NCBI GenBank assembly: GCA_964036315.1
Contig: OZ038500.1
Span: forward strand, 55,765,872 to 55,829,871
DNA length: 64,000 nt
Source of the DNA: Acanthosepion esculentum
Taxonomy: Eukaryota > Mollusca > Cephalopoda > Sepiida > Sepiidae
Reading direction: 5' to 3'
Shown here piece by piece: positions 63,849-64,000 of the stretch. A program made the position numbers and the translations under genes. Position 1 is the first letter of the stretch; each line of letters starts with the position of its first letter. The notes beneath the pieces are model-generated. The model did no database searches. It was not told where the DNA came from and saw only the letters and a list, made by a program, of their open reading frames with translations.

Positions 63849-64000
63849 TTGTTTATTAGATTTTGAGCATGACTGCTTCCCTAAATTAACGGTTTTTTGT
63901 CTCCTTCAAGAGCTAACAAATGGCTTTTATGGCCTGCGGTTGTTTTGGAAACAAATAAGCAAAGGCGTCATAGAGGATCGGTGTTATCTCTGGGCACAGC
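63849..64000. other. No gene recognised
   Basis: End of window; nothing identifiable. Confidence 0.4.

Overview
The window reads as animal genomic DNA that is almost entirely repetitive. Very long (TA)n, (CTTT)n, (TATC)n and (GA/CT)n microsatellites, tRNA-derived SINE-like repeats, several families of decayed non-LTR retrotransposons, Penelope-like elements, Tc1/mariner relics and LTR retroelement remains are packed end to end. Local composition and repeat mix suggest a lophotrochozoan, most likely a cephalopod mollusc (octopus-like). That assignment is inference from repeat style; no host gene was found that could confirm it. No bacterial-type operons, CRISPR arrays or complete host genes are visible.

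Layout. 1-6.9 kb: AT-rich duplicated sequence, a microsatellite, a ~390 bp tRNA-related repeat (called Fam2 here), a Tc1/mariner-superfamily transposon (1963-3336, minus), then a 5'-truncated Ty3/gypsy-type pol relic (3555-6030) with its 3' LTR (6282-6855). 7-12.6 kb: TA minisatellites, SINE-like repeats (Fam1, a tRNA-derived SINE; Fam3, a second SINE-like family) and a tandemly duplicated mariner N-terminal fragment. 12.8-18.1 kb: one 5.3 kb array of a 45-bp pyrimidine-rich minisatellite (about 115 monomers) that contains an almost perfect 961-bp higher-order tandem duplication. 18.1-23 kb: jockey/CR1-like LINE 3' ends (called LINE-J) and a second copy of the 1963-3336 transposon. 23.3-26 kb: tRNA-like and 5S-rRNA-like repeats, including a degenerate tandem array of 5S-like units. 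27-39 kb: GIY-YIG endonuclease relic, several minus-strand RTE-like LINE relics (LINE-R), one of them split by a solo LTR with a perfect 5-bp target duplication, the best LINE-J reading frame (36120-36740), and a 3' fragment of a restriction-like-endonuclease LINE (39193-39852). 40-53 kb: (TATC)n, GC-richer ~235 bp tandem repeats (Fam6), more LINE-J and LINE-R relics, mariner C-terminal fragments and a 5S/tRNA composite. 53-64 kb: a ~650 bp repeat with 107-bp subrepeats (Fam7), a perfect 77-bp-arm palindrome, two oppositely oriented 312-bp elements that combine terminal inverted repeats with a tRNA-like Pol III promoter (Fam4), two Penelope-like endonuclease fragments, a Tigger/pogo-like MITE and many TA/CA microsatellites.

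The coding pieces do not work together as a pathway. They are independent, mostly dead, mobile-element genes. The observations that most deserve a second look are the tRNA-carrying elements with terminal inverted repeats (54.8, 57.6 and 32.2 kb), the 5S-derived array and 5S/tRNA fusions, the 961-bp recent duplication in the minisatellite, the solo LTR inside a LINE, the unusual D-32-D spacing shared by two transposase relics, and one short stretch (31287-31437) that looks like a terminal protein-coding exon of unknown function.
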